From Symbiodinium natans (Eukaryota > Sar > Dinophyceae > Suessiales > Symbiodiniaceae), in assembly GCA_905221605.1 (NCBI GenBank), contig CAJNDS010000163.1:124001-188000 (forward strand): a DNA stretch of 64,000 bases. Reading direction: 5' to 3'. Positions 24,301 to 37,692 of this stretch are shown here, piece after piece. Made by a program: the position numbers and the translations under genes. The notes under the pieces are model-generated. The model saw only the letters and a list, made by a program, of their open reading frames with translations. It was not told where the DNA came from and searched no databases. Each line of letters opens with the position of its first letter. Position 1 is the stretch's first letter.

Positions 24301-27300
24301 AAGTACGGCCAAGCATTGGATGGCCTCACTTTGGCCCAGCGTCGTGAGGAAATCCGCATGTCCGTGGGCACACTGAACGACGAGACCTTGTACGGACAGA
24401 TCCGCTTCAACCGCTTCAACCAGAACAATGGCCGCATGAGTGTGAACTGGCAAATCCTGGAGGATGGCGGCACCAGGCAGGGGAGAGTCTATCACTGTCA
24501 GATATCGTCAGCATGCGGCCGGTCGAATGATATACGGCAAGTCGACCTACATTGTGCCAGGCCCGTGCTGCCGCCGGAGGTGGGGTTCTCATTTTGTTTC
24601 TGGGGGGTTTTGTAACCGAACTCCCGTCCACTGTGGCAGGCGGCAGCGACGCCTTTCCGCTTCCCGAGCCCCAGCTGGGATGCGCGGCTGGGCTGCCCAG
24701 CCGGCACCTACGCCGGTGGCACTGCAACCCTTGACGTTCCCACCGAGTGCGTCCGCTGCCCTGAGGGCAGATTCCGCAACTCCGCAAGCCAAGGGCTGAA
24801 CTTTTCGCAGTGCGAGCAGTGCTCCGCGGGCCTGGGGACCATGCCCGGCGTGACCGGGTCGACTGAGTGCGGCACTTGCCCCGCGGGCCGCTACCAGAAC
24901 GGGGAGTCCGATCGGGGAGTTTGCAACCAGTGCCCTCTGGGTACTGCGAGGGACGGCAACAGCACGGCAGGGTGCAGTTTGTGCGAGTCAGAAACTTATG
25001 CCGACCAAAGAGGTTTGGAAGTGCCTTGTCAACATACTCATACTTCTCTAAGCCATGGCCCCTTCTGGGCAACCTGAATGTGAGGCTTAGTATGATCACG
25101 GTGCATCGGGATCAAAAAATAGAAATAAGAATCAACAGATACAGGATCAGTTAACAAGGATGATGGATTCTTGTACTCGAGCTTGCAGCATCTCCTACTT
25201 CTAGCATCCTTCGCTTAGGAACTGTAGTTGGAAGCAAGCTTTTGGTTGATGATTGCGCGCGAGAGATGTGGAGCATTGTGGATGTCTGTACCTAGGTGTG
25301 CAAGCCTTGCCCATCCCGTAGTTCGCAATCAGATGTGGGACAGACTTTCTGCATTTGTGACGTGGGTGCCTACAAAGATCCGGAGGACGTAACCCCCGTA
25401 GGCACTGTTCGAAGCTGCTTAGCATGCGATCTCATCCTCCCGGGCAGCACGACCCTGTATCCCAGCTCCAAGCACAGTCACGAGTGCGTTTGCCCTCCTG
25501 ATACCTTTTGGCACCGGAGTTCTGCAACGACGAATGTGGCGGAATGCAAGCCGTGCGGGCTGGGCCTCAACTGCAAGGGAGGACGCATGACGAGCGGTGG
25601 CCGCCGACTAAATGCAAGCATTGCCCCTCACCATCCTCCTCTGCAGGCTAAGGGGTACTCTGCTGGAGCCCCAGCCTACGAAGGTGCTGATCCATCTTAC
25701 ATCGTGGAGTGTAGCAGCAGCGTCCGCTGCCCTGGGGACATGCCGCTTGGTGAATGCCCTGGTGCCAACGAAGGTGTAGCCTGCCTCACCTGTCTTCCAG
25801 ACAACTATGACGACGGCTCGACCTGCGTGACCTGCTCGGGTGGCGGCTTTACCATTTGGCCATTGTTTGTGGCCTTGTTTGCCGGGTTGGTATTGGTGCT
25901 CGTCCTCTACAAGTTTGCAACGAAAGTTGACAAGCCTCACAGAGACTCGTTGATGACTGTGACGATTGGAGCTGGGCTTGCCATTGCCACCGTTCAGACT
26001 TTGTCTGCATTTTCCAAGGTCGAGGTGCAGTGGGTCGAGCCATTGAAGACACTCCGTGGGTTCCTTTCCTTCCTGACCTTTGACATCGGCATCCTCCGTC
26101 CGGGTTGCTGGTTCGGGAACGTTGACCCTCTGCAGAACTACATTGGATCTTTGATCATGTACCCCATGGGGGCCGGTTCGGTGATGTTGGCCTTTGCCAT
26201 TGCGAAGTACTTGCTCAAAAAGGAAATAACTTTAAACCAGGTTATCAATGCCCAGGGCTTGATCGTGTCGGCAGTCTTCATTGTCCGTGCCTGAGTGGCC
26301 CAGGTCGTGCGCGGTGCTGGTGCGGAACAGTAGTGGTGGAGCAGCGGTGGTTTATCGCACTCAGCAGAATTTGCGCATCTATCGGATCTGAGGCCCTGAC
26401 CTTCTTAGCTGTGAAACCTTTTCAATGCATCGGAAACCCTGATGGGACGTCCTCCCTCGCAGCCTTCCGGGATGTCATTTGCTGGCAGGATGCCAATCAC
26501 TGGGCCTGCTGGCAGCAAGATTTTTTGCACTGCAGAGTGCATCTTTGCTTTTACGGATTGAGTCGTTGATTCCTGAGCTGTGTGAGACTGCAAGAGCCTG
26601 CCCAGGGCATGGTCGGCCTCTCACTGCTGCCTTTCTTCGGCGGAGTTGTAACCTTCATGGGCCTCGTGATCTGGGCTGCCCCTGATCTGCATTGCGGCAT
26701 TGCGGAAGCGATGGGGTCAGAGTGATGAGAGATGAGTGAGGGGGGGTGCTGAGGTCATTCAATACCCCATGAAGGTGGCGAAGCCAGGAGGCGTCAACTT
26801 CGTGAAGCGCTGGAATTTTATGTTTGCCCGCTTCAGCCCGACGGCTTACTACTTTGCCTTCGTGCTGAACACGCGCAACCTCTTGATCGGCCTCATCCCA
26901 GCGCCTTGAAAGGGACCCGACCCTAATCCAAGCTGACATCCTCCCACTGCGTAGCCCAGCCTCTGGACTTAGTAAGACTTAGTAGGTACATCTTGGTACG
27001 GGCTTAGGCTTTAAGGTAAGGCAGGAGCGGCAGCAGCGTCTGCGCATTCCCATGCTTCATCACCTGCATGCACCCCTCTGAGCAAGCCTGCTGAGGTGCT
27101 GTTGGTGGAGTTTGCTGAGCTCCAGTTTATCTTCCTCACGGTGACTGTGGCAGTATATACTGTTTTGCAGGCAAGGTGGGGGCTCTGCCAGGGGTGGAGG
27201 GTGGCCGCAGCGCCCGCAGCGCAGAGGGTTGATGACACTTCGCGTGCCGCTGCGTGCCGTGTTGAGTGCCGCTGGCATCTGTTTTGTCTTTGTCAGGCGC

Positions 27301-30030
27301 GCATCTGGCCTTGGCGCACGCAGATGTCAAACTACATGGACTCGTGCTGCTCGGAGTGCACATTATGGCATTGCTTGGCGGGCATTAGTGCGTGGCCGCT
27401 GTGAAATTCTTGAAACACCTTTGAAGCAGAACACTCCACCCTCTCGTTTGCAGGCCTCGCGCTTTTCCTGATCACTGTCATTGTCGTTGGCAGCATGCTG
27501 CTGGACTTTGATGTGCAGAGAGGCACAGTGTTCATTCAGATCATTTTGATGATTGGCACCGTGCTGGCGTTCATCGGCTTGGTTATCCTTTTTGGCACGG
27601 CGACATACCGTGCATACCGACCTTCGCGAACCTATGGCATCTTCCTGAGCCATCACAAGCTGGGGGCCGCCGTGTTGTCCAGGTGGTGGAAGATGATGCT
27701 CACCGAGCACATCAAGGACAAGGCGCGAAGGGGCATGCCAGGGCACTGTTGAGACATATGCAGTCATGTGCACACATGCACACAAAAACACGCACGAGCA
27801 TATTGGCAATGCTAAGCCTTAGCATAGAAGTCACTCGACATCTCCCCCGCTCAACCCATCTTTTCTGGCAAGAGGTCTTCTTGGACTCAGACGACGTCAA
27901 CAAGCTGGATGCGATCATCGACGTAACTGCATGGGACTCCACGAATGTGGTTGTGCTCATGACTCAGGAGACCGATGTGCGTTTCGCGTACGTTTCGCGT
28001 ACGTTTCGCGCGATTGGGGGATATCCTAGCAGGTTGGAGGTGGGAGTAGGCCTGCAGTGGCACGATGGGGCCCCTGTTTGAAAACACAACGCCACCTAAA
28101 CTCGTATTGCTTGTTTACCTTTCTGCTCATGTTGCCTGGATGGCCAGAGCACAAACAGGAGACCTTGAAGAGGATGTGGTGCGCTGCAGAAATTGCGAGC
28201 GCATGGGCGGCGAACACCAATATTGTGTCTTGTAAGGCACAGAAAGATGGATGCCAGAAAGTGTTCATCGAAAGCACGGTTCACTTCACCATGTCTTGCC
28301 TGTCGGTTTTTTCCTTGCGACCTGCCTAACTCAGGTACTGGTGAGTTGCGACGGCAATGGCTTCTCTGATGAGCTGATCGAATCGCTGCCTTCTCTCTGG
28401 ACCGAAGAGCAGCAGGCAAAGCGTTTTTCTCATGGTCTCCCTTGGACGGAAGGGATTGGAGGTGAGGATGTAGATCTTGTTGGTGTTTAGATTTGTTCGG
28501 AGTGGTGCTCAGATGAGTGTTCAGGCTTGGTGGAAGGGTTGAGATCTGGGTGTTGGGCGATGAAACTGGCAACGTGCTGAACGATGTAGGTTCTGAGGCT
28601 CGTGGTTAGCATCACCTCCAAGTTGCTATCGTTAAATTGCCTACCATGACGAAAAGCCGGGCAAAGTAGTTGCGAGAAGCCGTCACAGGCATGTGACCCG
28701 CCACTGTTGCAGGCTTTGTAAGCCCACAATGATATTCGTTCCTCCCAGGCCGCTAAAACCCTAAACCCTCAACTGGCCTCAACTCCGCAAGGCAACGCTT
28801 GTCAATGCTGGTGTCACAATGAAAATGATTGAGTCTTGCCTACATTTGTGAAGCTTGTGCCGGTTCTCCATGACACTTTATCAGCTGAAGCATCTGGGGC
28901 CATGGGGAAAGATCTGAGGTGGATTCCTATGAAGGACTGAAAGTGCGAACGCCCATCAAGTTGATTCGCAAGGGTGCCAAGACCAGCGAGCACGAGCATG
29001 CAGTGCAACTTGCATTGGCCCAGTGCAAAGGCGTGGGTGCAAAATCCAGGGCCTGTACCAAGAGTATGCAGGTGTCAGCTAGATTTAATCATAACAGCTC
29101 TACTCCTCGTCACGCCAAAACTGCCTCCGGATCCCGTCAGGCCTCAGCAAGCGGCTGTTCAGCCGGGTAACCAAAACGGCATCCAAGGAGGAGGTGGGGA
29201 ATCATGCAATCTGACCGACGTGCCCTGCTGCGACAGAGAGACCTCCTGCAAGTGGTTGCCAGGAGGCCAGCGCCATGATGATGCTTGGAGACTTGACAAC
29301 ACCAGAGTCGGGGAGCTGTTGCAAGGCGCCCTGCAGCATGCCATGTAGGATTTCTATGATTGTAGCCGGGGGATTGCCTCGACGTCATACTGTTTATCAG
29401 ACATCCTGTGTGCGGGAGGGGGGATGCCGTGACATGTCAGGTGATCCAGTCCATGCTCCAGTCCAAGCTGCAGGAGTCCGTGGCTGTCTTGGATCCGGAG
29501 ATTGAGGTTTCAAACTTGGACGTGCTTGCCGAGAAGTACGCGAACGCGAAGGTGATCCTCGTGATCCTCACCCAGGGATTGCTTCAAGACGTCCTCTTTG
29601 CAAGCGCATTAGCAGCTTGCCCTGTGGAGGTCCGCGGGAACTTGGTTCCTATCAAGGCAGACGAAAATTTCATTTACCCCGACCCTACCTTCTGGGAGAA
29701 ACTGGCTGCAGGGCAAATCTTCTCGGCTGCCCAGCTCGCCAAATACCACACTGACTTCGAAGGGGTGAGGGCTGCCTACGCAAGACTCTTTAACGTCCTG
29801 GCGCTCAAATTCACCTCCCACGGAAGTGAAAGCATTCAGACGACCGAAATTCAAGTCATGAACGGGCGCTTGGCCCCCATGCTGTCAGCCGGCAAAGTCG
29901 AGGTGGACTTGAAGAAATCCCCGACGAAGCAGGCATCAATGGAGGTCGATGAGGCTGATAAGGTGGAGGAGCCTGTTTCCGACGACTACGGGTACCCAAC
30001 GAAGGAAGAGATCAGGGAGGAGGCCGTTTG
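21325..30030 (+). CDS. Multidomain receptor: ligand-binding domain, Cys-rich stalk, multi-pass membrane region, TIR-like modules
   Basis: Start ATG at 21325 opens a signal-peptide-like N-terminus (hydrophobic run MWLVVALLSGINLV). A type-1 periplasmic-binding-protein-like region follows in exons: EGFYDFFVPQINAQGF (near 21591), TACVDRAESEGVDAIVVGTS (near 21810), ASAYAELLGLDVRITAGDCG (near 23690), NQKFGYRMYFGGPNYPGTAW (near 23828), LYNIGGGQWHHEMGFSDPIF (near 24056), DETLYGQIRFNRFNQNNGRM (near 24382). Next comes a cysteine-rich stalk with CPAGTY/CPEGRF/CPAGRYQNG units (24685-25030 and 25296-25840). Membrane helices: IWPLFVALFAGLVLVLVLY (near 25853), LMTVTIGAGLAIATVQTL, IMYPMGAGSVMLAFAIAKYL, SLLPFFGGVVTFMGLVIWAA (near 26618), AYYFAFVLNTRNLLIGLIPA (near 26850), FIFLTVTVAVYTVL, LVLLGVHIMALLGG, LALFLITVIVVGSMLL and IILMIGTVLAFIGLVILFG. 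TIR-like module 1: YGIFLSHHKLGAAVLSRWWK (27631 on), VFLDSDDVNKLDAIIDVTAW (27879 on), MWCAAEIASAWAANTNIV (near 28172), SCDGNGFSDELIESLPSLW (near 28348). Module 2 (C-terminal half): VLDPEIEVSNLDVLAEKYAN (29487 on), LVPIKADENFIYPDPTFWEK (near 29643), then an acidic tail. The C-terminus past 30030 is uncertain. Confidence 0.8.
27980..28012. repeat. 11-bp tandem repeat GTTTCGCGTAC at a probable exon end
   Basis: Nearly three copies in tandem directly after the last recognisable residues (MTQET) of a TIR-module exon. Confidence 0.8.
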
Positions 30031-33000
30031 GGTTATGGCTCCACACTGCATCGCACTGCACATGCAGTTTGCCACATGTCAGAATAAAGAATCAGCGTTC
30101 GGGCCCCGCCCAGGAGCTGTGAGACAAGCTGGTGGTTTTCTACTTTGGAGCCTGGCAAAGACAGTGACTCTGCCATTTTCCATACCTAAGGGTATGCTGC
30201 AGTATGCTATGATCCTAAAGGGACCCTCAGAAGCGCCCATCCTCGTTGTCTCGGCGGAGGATGTCCGCGGGAGGTTTGCAGCCGGTGTTTTCAGAAACAC
30301 TTTGGACGTTTTTCTCTTCTCAAGCATTGAAAAGAAGTCCAGTGGCGGCTGTACGTGTATGAGTTCAATGCAGACAGTTCTGCAGACTAAAGCCATGTGC
30401 CAAGCGCCCTCTGGCTTGAGCCTGGTAGCTTTGACAAATAGATCTTATGCATGATTCTATTGCTTCTACGAGCTTATGCAAACTCTGTGAGCAGCGCATC
30501 AGGGTGAAATGACGTGGAACTAAAGCCGCCGTCGTGCGTCAGCATGGGCTGATTGGGTTGGAACTTTGGGCAATCCTCGCCACTGTGCTGTGTGCGCGAA
30601 CTGTGCGACCTTCTTCACCCTGAGCGCTTGTCATGGCCAGTGCTCGGGTTTGAGTGCAAGCTGATGGGCCATGACGGCTGCCGCAGCATTTGCAGGCGAC
30701 AGCGCTGGCCACAGGGTAACTGTCACTGATTTCTGACGCCTCTTGTATATGAGAGCACGTTTGATCTTAGTTGCTCACCTGCCTGTCAGCCTGTGATGTT
30801 CTGAACGGTTTCGATCTGTAGCTTGATGATTGACTGAAAGCTTCTGCAGGGAGATGCTACGAAGTTTTCTTAGTACGAACGCTGGGCAGGAGTCACGCTT
30901 CAGCATCTTCAGCTCTGGTCTGTGTCTCGGCTGCCATGAAACTCAGGAAGCCATGCTCCAAACGGATTTCGACTGAGGCCTTCTTGGGATTGGCCGCTGC
31001 CGTGACCGAGACCAAGGAAGCCAGGCGGTGATGCCGGGATGTGTCTCAAATGCTTGCATTTGCCGTGTTCGTTTGAGCTGGTGCCAGGAGATGCCCAGCG
31101 CCAACGAACTCTACTGAGGCGAGCTGAACATTGCACATGGCAAGGTATGCAGTGGTTGGCTGAGACTACGAGGACTTGTTGCGTTGCTTGGACTGGCGCC
31201 AGCAGCCGGGATCCCATATTCGCTGCGACGCACGTTCGCATGAGAATCATTGACAAACCATCCCACATTCTCGCCTAGAACGGGGGAGTCTGACTTCGAA
31301 GAAGTGTCACAGACGCCCACAGAGGCTGGTGCAGTTGCGACCCGCAAGTCACCACAGCCCGGAGCGCAGAGTGCGCAGCCGACAAAGGCAGCCGACAACC
31401 AGGCCGTGGAATACTTCGAGGACTCCGTCTTGACATCGTTCTCAAGCTGCTTTTTTGTCAAGCCGAGAGTTGTCTTGGCAACAAGAGCTGCCTCACCTGG
31501 GATTCCAGTCAATTGCAGTGGCTGTTGCTCTGTACAGGAGATCGCACGGAATCGTCAAAGAGGGTGGCTGAACTTTGACCCCCAGTGGCTTCGGCTTGCC
31601 TAACTTTCCCATCCACTTGACCCAGCCAGACGCTGCCGGCACTGCCAGGGTGACTATCTTCACGGACGAGATGCTCGGAGTGCTGAAAGGGTGGACAGAT
31701 GCTAGGCACCTGTGAGCTCGTCTCAGATCGGCTCAGCTTGAGTGTTGCGACAAGTTGTCAGGAACGGCTTGCCGCAAGTATTCTCTCTGGGAGAGTTTGC
31801 CAGGGTCTCGGGGCAAGTCAAAACTTGCGAAATCGGTATCGTCGCGAGAGGAAGACGAGGGAAGTTCTGTAGAATGGTTGGTGTAGAGCGCACGTGCAAC
31901 CCACAAAGTTTGTGGCTGTGGCATCACAGGATCGGGCATGCCAGTACATGGAGGAGTCCGTGGGTGGAGCTGGCTGACTTTGCAATGCCCGCTCGTGTGC
32001 CTCAAAAGGTAGCCCACAGAAGCCACGAGAGCCAGGATTTCGCTACTCGATGGAGCACTGGGTTCATCGGATCATCTCGTCAAGGGCCTGGGGCGCTTCG
32101 ACAACACGTACAATTTGGTTTATTTAAAAGATGACACCATGTTGTGGTGATTCCGTGCTGGTGTGGCCTCTGCCCTCTCTGCCCTCTCTGCCTCCCAAGG
32201 TCGAACGCGGTCATGATGGTGGAGGATGTTGAGGAGAACAAGAGAGCACAACAGAGCAGAGAGCAGAGATCCGAATATTTGACGGAGCAGAAAGCAGAAG
32301 TCTGCAGAGCGCTTGTAATTCGAGCTCCTCGGCTAAGCGCTAAGCTGAAAAGCAGGCGGCCGACTTCGTTTTCCTTCCCCACTGTGCCACAGGTGCCGCT
32401 TGGCACTGACGAAGGCCTCAAAAGACTGCATCAGACACTACCACAGTCTCGCACAGACGTCTTATCACTCGGGTATGGCTTGTCACTGAGGTCTTCATGC
32501 ACATGGTCGAGGGCCCAGTGGGGGCTCGAAATGTGTGTGATGGCTGTGATAGCAGTCCTAGCTGCCGGCCCCCCCCCCCCACAATGTGCTCAACCACAGT
32601 ACCTCGCACAGCTTCGCGCGCTTTGCCTTGCGCGGAGTAGCCTAGAAACCTCCACAAACGCCTTATGCACTTTCACAGTCCCCGCCTCGAACCTTCCAAA
32701 GGCCGAATTAGCCTCACATTTGCACGCACTGAACAAAGCCGCAACGAGCTGCCTCATGAGGAGGAAAGAACAAGTCGTGCCCAAGGCTCCACTCAATAAG
32801 TTTGTAGGTTCACCAAGAAAGCCTGTGACATTTCGACATGTTGTCAGCCGCTTCTAGCCAGGTCGTGCAGGATGACCTGAGGCGCCAGCGCCGGCAGGCG
32901 TCAATGACATCACCACTTGGTCCACGATTTCTTTGAATGTAGTGTCGTGTTGCTGATGATGCAGCATGTTGTCAGGGTACAGAGAATGCGCTGAACTCGT

Positions 33001-36000
33001 CCAGGCAAAGGAGATTTCTTGCATTGCATTCGGATTGCCTAGGCTGAGTTTGCAAACCCCACATGCGTGTGTGTATATATATATGTATAACAGCCCTATA
33101 AGCTGTCTGGACACAAGGCCTGTAGGACTCTTGGGTCTTCGGGGGGATTCGCCTATATTCGCCTCCTTGGTAGCATGCTTCTTTGAGTGTACGAAAAAGG
33201 CGGGTTTCAGGGTGATCTGGGCACGAGTATCAACCCTCATCTGCATCTGAGCAGCCGGCTTCAGTCCAAAGCATACCTCCCAAACTACATGTTTAACCCA
33301 AACCACCTGGGCTGAGTAGTGTTTTTCTTCAAGTGCCCCAGCTTTTCAGCCCCTACTTCCAAACTTGCTGCATGTTGGGCAGAATGAACATCAAGGGAGG
33401 GGAGCTGGGCCAGGTATGGAGGTAGCAGGGTAGTCATTATGAGAAGCTCTCGACGGGGAGTCGCTTCATGACATGTGCTCCACGTGGGGCAGGCGACTTG
33501 CTGAGACGTATCTCGGTGCTTTGCCTCAGTTCGGTGAGCAGGGCGAGATGATCTTGCCATGAATCGAAGTCGAACGAAGTTTGGGATGTCGTTCGCGCAG
33601 CTAAGTGTGCAGCTTGACCTGCCACGACTCTGCGAAAGATTGAGACTCTAACAAGGCTATGAGGGCAACCTCCCAGCCTCGACGGTGGTTCGCCATAGCC
33701 TTGAGGATGAGGAGGTTGATGAATTATGAGCCGTGGTGTTCCTTTCCGTGCTGAGGACTGGACAGGTCATACCTCATGAACAAGGCGAAGCGCCCCAAGC
33801 AGCACTTCCTTGAGCCTCAACAGCTTCTCCGGAGTTTTGCGCACTTGTCCGCTTGCTGGGAGGTCCAGAAAGTTTGGCAAGTTATGCCGGAGTTTTGGCA
33901 TTGCTGGCCGCACCCTCATCTTTTCCCATTGCATATTGCTGTGCACTCTACCGGACAGGGTCAGAGCAGCCCTGACTTCACAAGCTGGCACAAACTCGCT
34001 CCGACATTGCCTTGCGTTTCCTAGGAGACGGGAGAGTTGCAAATTCCTCATTGCCAGCATCTACGCGCGTCATGTCGGTGGCCCATCAAATCCAGCAGCG
34101 CTGTTGAAGGGCCGCAAGCCTTCTCGCACTTCGCGCAACACTCTCGAGTCTCTCGAGGTGTGGCGAAATTTCGCTTCTCACTTCGCGGACAAGATAGTGT
34201 TCATTACGCATGGCGGGACCACCGCCAATGATAAGCAGTAAGTCCAGTAAGTGGCAACTTAGTCAACTGTTGTTGTGCTCTGCATTGGAGTCGTGGAGTC
34301 CAGTGAGTCCAAGGATGTCGCCCTGGCTCCGACAGCAACCGGACAGATACTTCCTTCGGGTTCCAGGTTCGAATGGGAACAGCCCACGGGAAATCACATA
34401 TTCTTCCCGACAGGGGATGCGACAGCTTGGGTACCACCTGACGGGAACAAGTGTCGTCTTATCCTCATCTTCACGGTGCGACTTGCGTAGCGGTTTCTTA
34501 TGCCTGCCGAGAAAATATCTTGGGGCTGTAAACGCGTCTATGCGTCTATACCAAACCCGCTGTTCAGTTTTGGTTCTGAGGAGCTTCTTGTGAACTTCAC
34601 TGCCAAATGGAGCCTCCTGCCATCCTGCCACAGGAGCTGGGCCAGACAGTAGTCACGAGGTCAGGTTCTACACACCTCTATGAGTTACAGGTCTACTAGG
34701 TCTACTGTGAGTTGCAATTCAGTGCTTCATGTGCGGCTACGGAAGCATTGGTTAGTTCGTAAAAAGTGCCTTCGGGCGACGGTCAGGACATCGTTCTGCC
34801 CTGGGTCGTTGCGTTTGAGTGGACCCAGCGTGCTGGATGCCCAAAGCTCTTCTCGCCAAAACGCGTCCATGTAGTGCATTCGCATGACAGTAGAATCAGA
34901 TAGTCATACTCTCCTGAGTGTGCAGGCAGAGACGTATCGGCATCGTGATATCTTGGCTTTTTACAGTGGTGCCCACAAAAAATCGGCTGGAAAAGACAAT
35001 GCTCGTGCGATGTTTGCTTTGGCCGTGCTACTGTGTGCTGTGAGAGGTACACGAAATTCTTGTTCTCGGACGGTCCTCCAGGAGGCTGTGGGGCTTTACA
35101 AGACAAGACAGACATGTCGAAGGGCGCGCGCATTCCCACAATCGCTGCGACTTCCTGTGCCTTCCTAGTGCCACACTCTGTTATGTTGACGTGCACCCAT
35201 TGGCGGGTCAGCACTTTTGCAAAGAAGATGAGAGAACCAATAGGACAAGCATGACAACAGGAGGGAGCGACAGTGAGAGTGCACTTAAGTGCCTGGGACT
35301 TTGCAGCGTCATACTGCAGGTCTTCGGCGGGCGCTTTGAGTCGGAGATGGGTTTGAGGGAGGCCCATCCCCGATGCAAAGTAGACAAGGTTCAGGTTTTA
35401 TGGCCGCTTGGTTCTTACCACTGTTTGGGAGTGATTGTTTCGGCATGACGAACAGTGAGCCCGGGTAATTCACAGTGTTTTCTGTCATGATGACATGAGG
35501 CTTCAATGTCAGCCATCAGCTTTCCCGCAATCTTTACTGGCACGATGCTGGCTGTCATGGGGCTTGAGGGAAGATACCGTACAGGGCTGCACATGTCGCC
35601 TTTCGCGTGCGGTGTGCATGGTTGCTAAATGGCTCCCTTTCTAGCTCCCCTCTTGATGAGACGTCGCGGCGAGGTTTGTCTCATGCTCTTTGATCTGTCT
35701 GTCATGCGACTGCCTTGTCTACAGCCACAAGGTTTATGACTTGACCGCTTGACTGGTGGCGTGGTCTCTCACTCCTGCTTGTCTTGCAAGTTCGTTTGCT
35801 CAGATATGTCTCATGGTCCTCTACGGATGTAGGCGTGAAACCTTGTGAGCTGACCTTTGACATGGTTGCGCCGGAATTTCGTACTGTCATACTGAGGTGC
35901 TGTCATACTGCCCATACTGAGATACTGCGTCTGTAAGGTCTCGCCCTTGCTCCCTCTCATGCGATGCTCGTGATCTCTGGTTATTGTGGTGATGGAGTTG

Positions 36001-37652
36001 TATGGACAGTTGTATGGAGCTCTGCATTGGCGTCAGACGCACTGTAAGCCTTTTCGTGTTGGCTTCAATTCACCAAACTTGTGTGTTCTGACTCTTACGA
36101 CTGTCATGACTGTTCTCAACTACGACATCTATGACTGGCCAGAGTCCAGATATGCAGTACTGATCAATGGGGCGCGCCCACTTTTCGGAACTCGCCGTCT
36201 CGCTGGGAAGTGGTTTGTGCTATATGTATATACAAATAAATATGGCATTGTCATTGTCTCCTGGGCTCTGCCTTTGAGGACAGGCGGCGCGAGCGCAGCG
36301 CCAAGTCTCCCTTGAAGGTGCATTCCAATCAGGGCAATGTCGCTTTCAGAGCTCAGGGTTTGAGATGGGCTTGGCAGGACCGAGTCCTGATTTTCCCGCC
36401 GGAGTTCAGACTTCGTCAGCAGGTCCACAGATTCTGGATACATTGACTGCTCAAGTAAGGGAGCAATCATCGCGACCTGAGTGAACTAGTTGAGGCCCGT
36501 GTTCAGAGTTGAGAATCTCTGCAGGACTGGTCGGAACTTGCGTTCAGATCCAAGTGCTTGCCTCAAGCTTCCCACGGAGGTCGAATGGGATACGGCCATG
36601 CTCCCGCTGAACCTATGAGCGCCGTGAGGTTGTGCATATGCCCCGATGGCGACTCACCTAATACAGGCCGTCTCATCGAGGCCATGCAAGATCATGCCCG
36701 CGCGAGTAGCGCCAAGGCGTCTCGCTGCAATGGGTGAGTTTCGGACTCGTCCTTTGGGAGGTCATCATGCACGGCTGCGTCCCGCTGATCATTTCAAATC
36801 GCTTACAGCCCCCGTTCCACCAGGCCTGCGAGTTGCGAAAGAGTCCCCAGCAAGCATGGCTGCGTGGTGAACCCTGTCGAACCCTGTCGCGTGCAGTTGT
36901 TTGACTGGTCCAAAATCGCTTTCTTTATGCGTGAAGATGCCCTTCCACACTTGCTCCAAGCTCAGACTTTAAAGTCGCATCCACAGTGTCTCACAGTCTG
37001 GGCACAGCAAAGATGCTACCTAGGCCGCGCATCCTGGAGCAGTTTGAAGGCCACGAATCCTCCTTGCTGAGCGTCTCGTCGCTCCATGTGCAGAGGCCCT
37101 GAGGGCGATCGACGAATCCGGGAGAAGCGCCACAGGCTGGGAGAGGCAAGGAAAGCCAAGACATGCTAAGAATTCAGAGCCTCAGCCTATGCGGGCCCAT
37201 CCTGTCAAGATGTCCCATCTTCTTGACTACGCGAGAGATGGCGTTGCGTCAACCTTGCTTCTCGCCCTGCGGGTGCCTTGGCTGCAGTCTGGGCTGAGGC
37301 AAATCACAGACCCTTTTCGGGTCTGCTGCAGGTTATTCGTAGTTCGTATATGATGTTCATACGATCAGTTGCCAACAAGTAACATACTTTCGTACGACAT
37401 TTGAGTGCTTCTTGCCTCTTGCGCCCAGGAACGCGCTCTTGACCTAAGACGAGCATCTTCAAATGTTTAACGTGCAGGATTTTCGCCATACCTGTGGTGC
37501 CAAAGAGGCTAAAAAACTGTGCGGACGAAGCGCTGGCACAATACTATGATACAAGTCTTCAAGTGTGTATGTCTGGCATCGGAGTTCAAGCTGCAAGGCA
37601 GGGGGATGTTCACCGTTGAATGTCAGCCGAACAAGGTCTGGCCCAGCTGCAA
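30031..37652. other. Region between receptor gene and phosphatase array, few supportable features
   Basis: No gene could be assigned. A segment at about 31580-31705 reads PSGFGLPNFPIHLTQPDAAG and continues TARVTIFTDEMLGVLKGW if a small intron is allowed; it could be an isolated exon. Acid-rich frames at 31250-31400 are possible. A poly-C run lies at 32569-32580. The remainder shows only short frames, with no repeats of note. Confidence 0.4.
32569..32580. repeat. Poly-C run
   Basis: Twelve C in a row in unassigned sequence; length is prone to assembly error. Confidence 0.9.
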
Positions 37653-37692
37653 GTGTGTAGATGCAAGCCCGCAGGCTTCCATATAAGACAGA

